DNA of 7,761 nucleotides, taken from the NCBI GenBank assembly GCA_017539635.1, contig JAFYCQ010000274.1:1-7761 (forward strand), given 5' to 3'. Within the stretch, counting starts at the first letter, position 1, and every line of letters starts with the position of its first letter. The notes beneath the pieces are model-generated. The model was not told the DNA's origin. It did no database searches and saw nothing but the letters and a program-made list of their open reading frames with translations. Source of the stretch: Oscillospiraceae bacterium. GTDB taxonomy: Bacteria; Bacillota; Clostridia; Oscillospirales; Oscillospiraceae. This document shows, piece after piece, positions 4,158-7,761 of this stretch. A program made the translations under genes and the position numbers.

Positions 4158-5477
4158 ATGTACGACACAGGTTATAAAAGGAAAAAAACGGCAAGCCTGC
4201 CGCGGATCGGTCAGAGGATCATAAAGACCGCCGTGGCGGTCTTTATATGCCTTATTATCTATTATCTTGTCGGCTACGGCGAAAGGGACCTGCCCATGGA
4301 GTCCTGCATCACGGCCATAATCTGCATGCAGCCTTATGTCCAGGGCACCCGGGTCTTCGCCCTCAACAGGGTCACGGGCACATTTATAGGGGCCTTCTGG
4401 GGGATACTCTTCCTGCTTGTAATGGCGGCCTTTCCGACTCTGGGGAATATTCTCCCTCTGGCGTATCTGCTTATGGGCTTCGGCGTGCTTATGTCGGTTT
4501 ACTCTTCCGTTCTGGTGAAGAAGACGGACGCCGCCGTTCTCTGCGCCATTGTGTTCGTATATGTGGCCCTCTCCTTCAGGGAGACGGATTCTCTTTTCCT
4601 GCCTGCTCTGGGCAAAATAATCGGCGTTCTCATCGGCACGGCGGTGGCGATACTTGTAAACGTTTTTCACCTGCCGCGGCAGAAGGACGAAAACGCCGTA
4701 TTTTTCCTGAGGACGCGGGACATCGTGCCGGACCGCTTTTCCCAGATACCCGCCCCTGCGCTTTTCCGCCTCAATTACCTTTATAACGAGGGAGCTAAGA
4801 TATGCCTCATTTCCCAGCACGCCCCGGCGTTTTTCAATCTCCAGATGAGCGCGACGAAGCTGAACGTCCCCCTTATCGTCATGGACGGGGCGGCCCTTTA
4901 CGACGCATCGGAAAACGTCTATCTGTCCTTTGAGACGGTGCCGCCGGAGGCCACGGCACGCTTTCGCCAGCTTATGGAGAGCAAGGGACTGGGCTACTTC
5001 ATCTACACCATACACAAGGACAAGACCTGCATTTTCCGGCGGGGGGAGATGACGCCCCAGGAGAGGGCGGTCTATGACAGGATGAAGCGGTCGCCCTACC
5101 GCAGCTATCTGGACGGAGACATCTGCGACCCAAGAGAGATAGTCTATTTTAAGCTCATAGCATCTGACAGCGCGGCGGAAGCGTTGAGCCGGGAGCTTTC
5201 CGCCTTTGCGGAGGAAAACGGCCTTCGGGCCGTGCTTCGTCCCCAGCCGGGCTTCCCCGGGGCCAGCGGACTTTATTTCTACTCAGCGGAAGCTGACGTT
5301 CAGAAGGCGGAGGCGCGGCTCATGGAAATGCTCCGGGAGCAAGAGGGCAACGAGGCGTTGAGACCCGTTGAGGTGTTCTCCGGCGCAGGCTACCGCTCGG
5401 AGGAGGAGGCCATACAGCTCACCCACCGGCTGGAAAACCTCTACGCCCCCATAAGGCTGTTCGGGAAAAAGAAATGA
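4158..5477 (+). CDS. FUSC-type membrane protein fused to a degenerate HAD (Cof-like) domain
   Basis: This 439-residue protein has two parts. Residues about 20-172 form six hydrophobic helices resembling the FUSC/aromatic acid exporter (ArAE, YgaH/DUF939-like) bundle: RIIKTAVAVFICLIIYYLVG, then ITAIICMQPYVQGT (51-64), the typical helix-2 signature, and NRVTGTFIGAFWG (70-82). Residues about 179-439 resemble a cytosolic Cof-type HAD hydrolase: LNYLYNEGAKICLIS (205-219; motif II area) and NVPLIVMDGAALYD (236-249; the family's P-x-I-x-x-N/D-G-A). In motif I the expected Asp-x-Asp is replaced by Arg185-Thr-Arg187 (VFFLRTRD), and the C-terminal acidic motif is also not recognisable (VEVFSGAGYRSEEE, 404-417). 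The domain is therefore probably not a phosphatase and may bind a ligand or regulate transport. ATG 4158 is preferred over in-frame ATG 4140 because GGAGG (4147-4151) is six bases upstream. Substrate unknown. Confidence 0.82.
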   Translation: MYDTGYKRKKTASLPRIGQRIIKTAVAVFICLIIYYLVGYGERDLPMESCITAIICMQPYVQGTRVFALNRVTGTFIGAFWGILFLLVMAAFPTLGNILPLAYLLMGFGVLMSVYSSVLVKKTDAAVLCAIVFVYVALSFRETDSLFLPALGKIIGVLIGTAVAILVNVFHLPRQKDENAVFFLRTRDIVPDRFSQIPAPALFRLNYLYNEGAKICLISQHAPAFFNLQMSATKLNVPLIVMDGAALYDASENVYLSFETVPPEATARFRQLMESKGLGYFIYTIHKDKTCIFRRGEMTPQERAVYDRMKRSPYRSYLDGDICDPREIVYFKLIASDSAAEALSRELSAFAEENGLRAVLRPQPGFPGASGLYFYSAEADVQKAEARLMEMLREQEGNEALRPVEVFSGAGYRSEEEAIQLTHRLENLYAPIRLFGKKK

Positions 5478-5514
5478 AAAATGCGCCGACAAAACAGGGC
5501 AAAGGAAAAAGCTT

Positions 5515-6171
5515 ATGCGTATAAAAGCAAGAGATTTTATTGAAAAGTGGCGGGAGGACTATCACTTCAAGACCTTGTCCTCCTCGGCTTTTTCCGCGCT
5601 TCTGGGCGTTGCCTTCATGGTCACAAACGGCGTTCTCGGCATCGTTTACCGCTCTCTGTGGCACGGCTCGATCTTCGTCTATTATTTTCTCCTTACGGGG
5701 ATCTGAGCCGTTATCGTTATATCCCAGCTTGACGAAACGGCCCGCAGCAGTGAAAAAGGAGCGGCAAGGCGCAGGAGGGTATATATCCTTACCCACGCCT
5801 TGCTGCTCCTTATGGATGTTTCCCTGTTCGTGCCGGTGTCGGTTATGGTCATGGGAGGCCGGAGCTATACCTACGGTCTCATCCCGGCGATAATCATGGC
5901 CGCCTACACTACGCTTCGCATTTCGCTGAGCGTGATGAATTTCAAAAAATCCAGGAAAAGCGAAAACATTCTTGTTTCCGAGCTGAGAATGATAAGCTTT
6001 ACAGACTCCCTTTTGGCGGTGCTGTCCCTTCAGAACGCGCTGATAATCGCCAGCGGCGGGACTGGCAGGGCCATGATGACCCTGTCGGCATGGACGAGCG
6101 CCGGTATCCTCGCCGCCATTCTGGTTATAACCCTGCTGTCCTTTGCGGGGATCAGAAAACGGGGCGGTTAA
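5515..6171 (+). pseudogene. Conserved multi-pass membrane protein interrupted by an in-frame TGA
   Basis: A single frame runs from ATG 5515 (AAAGGA, 5502-5507, upstream) to TAA 6169-6171, broken only by TGA at 5704-5706 (codon 64). Read through, it gives about 218 residues. These comprise a charged N-terminus (RIKARDFIEKWREDYHFKT), helices around 23-44 and 52-70, a basic loop (ARSSEKGAARRRR), then hydrophobic segments including LLLLMDVSLFVPVSVMVMGG, LIPAIIMAAYTT and LQNALIIASGG, and a final helix before IRKRGG. The sequence on both sides is continuous and membrane-protein-like, so the stop interrupts what was one gene. ATG 5800 is the first long restart, but no ribosome binding site precedes it. 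From memory, clostridial homologues carry Arg at this place (YYLLL..IR), which would fit a CGA-to-TGA change. It lies 37 bases after the FUSC gene, likely in its operon. Function unknown. Confidence 0.72.
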
Positions 6172-7475
6172 AGTATGTCTATATACTCCCCGGAAAGGGC
6201 CTTGTTCATGCTCCTGACGGCGCAGAATTTGCCGCACATGGAGCAGGAGTCGTCGTTTTCCGGGGCTCTTTCCGCTCTTATCCGCTTTGCCGTCTCAGGA
6301 TCGAGGGCGCATTCCCACTGCTTTTCCCAGTCCAGGGTACGTCTGGCGTCGGCCATGGCGTCGTCGATATCCCGGGCGTGGGGTATTTTTTTTGCTATGT
6401 CGGCGGCGTGAGCGGCGATCTTTGACGCCATTATGCCGGCCTTGACGTCCTCGAGATTCGGCAGTGCCAGGTGCTCCGCCGGTGTGACGTAGCACAGGAA
6501 AGCGGCACCCGCCGTAGCTGCAATGGCCCCGCCTATGGCGGAGGTTATGTGGTCGTAGCCGGGGGCGATGTCCGTAACAAGCGGCCCCAGCACATAGAAG
6601 GGCGCACCCAGACAAATGGTCTGCTGAAGCTTCATATTGGCCTCTATCTGATCCAGAGGCATGTGGCCGGGGCCCTCCACCATAATCTGAACGTCCTTTT
6701 CCCAGGCTCTTTTTGTAAGCTCGCCTAAGCGCACCAGCTCCTCTATCTGGCAGACGTCCCCGGCGTCGGCGAGGCAGCCGGGACGGCAGGCGTCGCCGAG
6801 GGAGATGGTCACGTCGTACTCCCGGCAGATATCCAGGATCTCGTCGTAGTACTCATAAAAGGGGTTTTCCTCCCCGGTCATGCACATCCAGGCGAACACA
6901 AGAGAGCCGCCCCGGGAGACGATGTTCATCTTTCTTTTGTGCTTTTTTATCTGCTCTATGGTCTTTCTCGTTATGCCGCAGTGTAGGGTCATGAAGTCCA
7001 CTCCGTCCTCCGCGTGGAGGCGCACCACATCGATGAGGTCTTTGGCGGAGAGCTCGGAAAGGTCCCTGCGGTAATGCAGGACACCGTCATAGACCGGCAC
7101 GGTGCCTATCATGGCGGGGCACTCGGAAACGAGCTTTTTCCGGAAGACCTGGGTGTCCCCGTGGGAGGACAGATCCATAATGGCCTCGGCCCCCATATTG
7201 ACGGCGGCCATGACCTTTTTCATCTCCTCGTCATAGTCCCGGCAATCCTTGGAGACGCCGAGGTTGACGTTGATTTTGGTGCGGAGCATGCTGCCCACGC
7301 CGTTGGGCCGGAGGCAGGTGTGGAGCCTGTTGGCGCATATTGCCGCCTGGCCCCGGGCCACAAGGTCCGCTATCTCCTCCGGCGTTCTGTATTCCTTTTC
7401 GGCGACGGCCGAAATTTCCGGGGTGATTATTCCCTTTTTCGCCGCCTCCATTTGAGTTAAATATTCACGCATCAT
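6168..7475 (-). CDS. thiC: ThiC, phosphomethylpyrimidine (HMP-P) synthase
   Basis: ThiC is a radical SAM enzyme that rearranges aminoimidazole ribotide to 4-amino-5-hydroxymethyl-2-methylpyrimidine phosphate in cytosolic thiamine synthesis. The 435 residues match the short form found in anaerobes. They include TQMEAAKKG near the start, [95 protein letters not shown] and the C-terminal cluster-binding CSMCGKFC (Cys411, Cys414, Cys418). The spacing is CX2CX3C rather than the CX2CX4C of proteobacterial ThiC. The gene starts at ATG 7475 (or the adjacent ATG at 7472) with GGAGG just upstream inside thiD; the thiD stop and this start overlap as TAATG. The 3' end overlaps the convergent membrane-protein gene by the shared TTAA at 6168-6171. 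Confidence 0.97.
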   Translation of the reverse strand: MMREYLTQMEAAKKGIITPEISAVAEKEYRTPEEIADLVARGQAAICANRLHTCLRPNGVGSMLRTKINVNLGVSKDCRDYDEEMKKVMAAVNMGAEAIMDLSSHGDTQVFRKKLVSECPAMIGTVPVYDGVLHYRRDLSELSAKDLIDVVRLHAEDGVDFMTLHCGITRKTIEQIKKHKRKMNIVSRGGSLVFAWMCMTGEENPFYEYYDEILDICREYDVTISLGDACRPGCLADAGDVCQIEELVRLGELTKRAWEKDVQIMVEGPGHMPLDQIEANMKLQQTICLGAPFYVLGPLVTDIAPGYDHITSAIGGAIAATAGAAFLCYVTPAEHLALPNLEDVKAGIMASKIAAHAADIAKKIPHARDIDDAMADARRTLDWEKQWECALDPETAKRIRAERAPENDDSCSMCGKFCAVRSMNKALSGEYIDIL

Positions 7476-7761
7476 TATGCCCTCCTTAATACATATCCGT
7501 GATCCAGGGGCCCCGAGCCCCGGCCCAGGTCGAGTTCTGCCGCCAAAGCGCCGGTCAGGTATTCCTTTGCCGCCCTGACCGCCTCCGGCAGGGGCTTTCC
7601 CAGAGCTAAGTGAGAGGCTATGGCGCTTGAAAGCGTACAGCCGGTGCCGTGGGTGTTGGGGTTATCTATCCGCCGGCCCCGGAGCCAAAAGACTTCACCG
7701 CCTGTGAACAAGGCGTCGTTGGCCTCCGAAAGGGCGTGGCCGCCCTTTACGAGAACGGAGA
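7475..7761 (-). CDS. thiD: ThiD, HMP/HMP-P kinase (C-terminal part; start outside window)
   Basis: The minus-strand frame is open to the window edge and ends at TAA (7475-7477), showing about 94 C-terminal residues; the TTG at 7711 is not the true start. The segment reads [20 protein letters not shown], then [34 protein letters not shown] and [11 protein letters not shown]. This is the ribokinase-fold C-terminus of ThiD, with the GTGC anion-hole motif bearing the catalytic cysteine. ThiD phosphorylates HMP to HMP-P and HMP-PP, using the product of ThiC, the gene translated next. The thiC ribosome binding site lies in the last thiD codons and the genes overlap by one base. Whether the missing N-terminus carries a fused domain (e.g. 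ThiE) or a TPP riboswitch precedes the operon cannot be seen. Confidence 0.95.
   Translation of the reverse strand, partial: SVLVKGGHALSEANDALFTGGEVFWLRGRRIDNPNTHGTGCTLSSAIASHLALGKPLPEAVRAAKEYLTGALAAELDLGRGSGPLDHGYVLRRA

Noticed and set aside
3987..5015. 342-codon open frame opposite the FUSC gene
   Set aside because: It is an antisense shadow produced by GC-rich third positions; the composition is Arg/His/Gln-rich and not protein-like.
5704..5706. TGA read as tryptophan (alternative genetic code)
   Set aside because: Tryptophan is encoded by TGG throughout, the FUSC gene and the N-terminal MATE half end in TGA, and the base composition is not that of code-4 organisms.
6172..6187. AGTAT/ATACT inverted repeat after the convergent stops as a terminator
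   Set aside because: It has only five A/T-rich base pairs, lies inside thiC and has no T-run, so it is too weak to support.
5419..6237. 272-codon minus-strand frame across the interrupted membrane-protein gene
   Set aside because: The composition (RRQEHEQ, PCRQGHHGP) is that of an antisense shadow; the plus strand shows hydrophobic helices and a ribosome binding site. It also crosses the thiC end and the FUSC end without signals.
1..7761. CRISPR arrays, insertion sequences, tRNA or rRNA genes
   Set aside because: No regularly spaced direct repeats, transposase motifs, cloverleaf-like segments or rRNA-like conserved stretches were seen.

Overview
The window reads like a chromosomal segment of a fairly GC-rich anaerobic Firmicute, most likely a gut Clostridia member of the Oscillospirales/Christensenellales type. 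This is inference from several signs: strong GGAGG ribosome binding sites, sigma-A type promoters, a BirA-type operator in front of bioY, a barnase-fold RNase, a FUSC/HAD fusion remembered from Clostridia, the short anaerobe-type ThiC, and frequent ATA and AGG codons despite high GC. No mobile element, CRISPR array, rRNA or tRNA was seen.

Layout. (1) 1-498 (+) is the 3' end of an unrecognised acidic protein. A strong, probably bidirectional terminator separates it from the convergent bioY (542-1087, -), the substrate-binding component of an ECF biotin transporter. bioY has its own promoter, overlapped by a near-consensus BirA operator, and an 11-bp perfect inverted repeat surrounds the -10 and the ribosome binding site. 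(2) About 150 bp of palindrome-rich DNA lies between bioY and a two-gene operon (-): a membrane-anchored lipoprotein with an apparently intact barnase-type RNase domain (1988-2551), then a TM1586-like nitroreductase (1238-1975). (3) Back-to-back promoters at 2584-2646 drive that operon leftward and a MATE exporter rightward. The MATE gene is split by a -1 frame change exactly between its two six-helix lobes (2684-3394 and 3397-4080). (4) A hairpin with a promoter -35 in its loop precedes a FUSC-type membrane protein fused to a HAD-like domain that has lost its catalytic aspartates (4158-5477). A conserved-looking membrane protein follows, interrupted by one in-frame TGA (5515-6171). (5) The right end is a leftward thiamine operon: thiD (partial, HMP/HMP-P kinase) and thiC (HMP-P synthase), coupled by a TAATG stop/start overlap.

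How they work together. bioY (biotin uptake) and thiD-thiC (thiamine pyrimidine synthesis) are independent cofactor loci. The central MATE/FUSC/membrane-protein run looks like an envelope or export cluster of unknown substrate. Two of its three genes are interrupted, so it is either decaying, subject to recoding, or affected by sequence error. The most unusual items are the tethered barnase-like RNase with no visible barstar, the FUSC/pseudo-HAD fusion, the MATE split at its lobe boundary, and the bioY leader, where only transcripts from its own promoter appear to leave the ribosome binding site free. I see no clear evidence of a wholly new multi-gene system.
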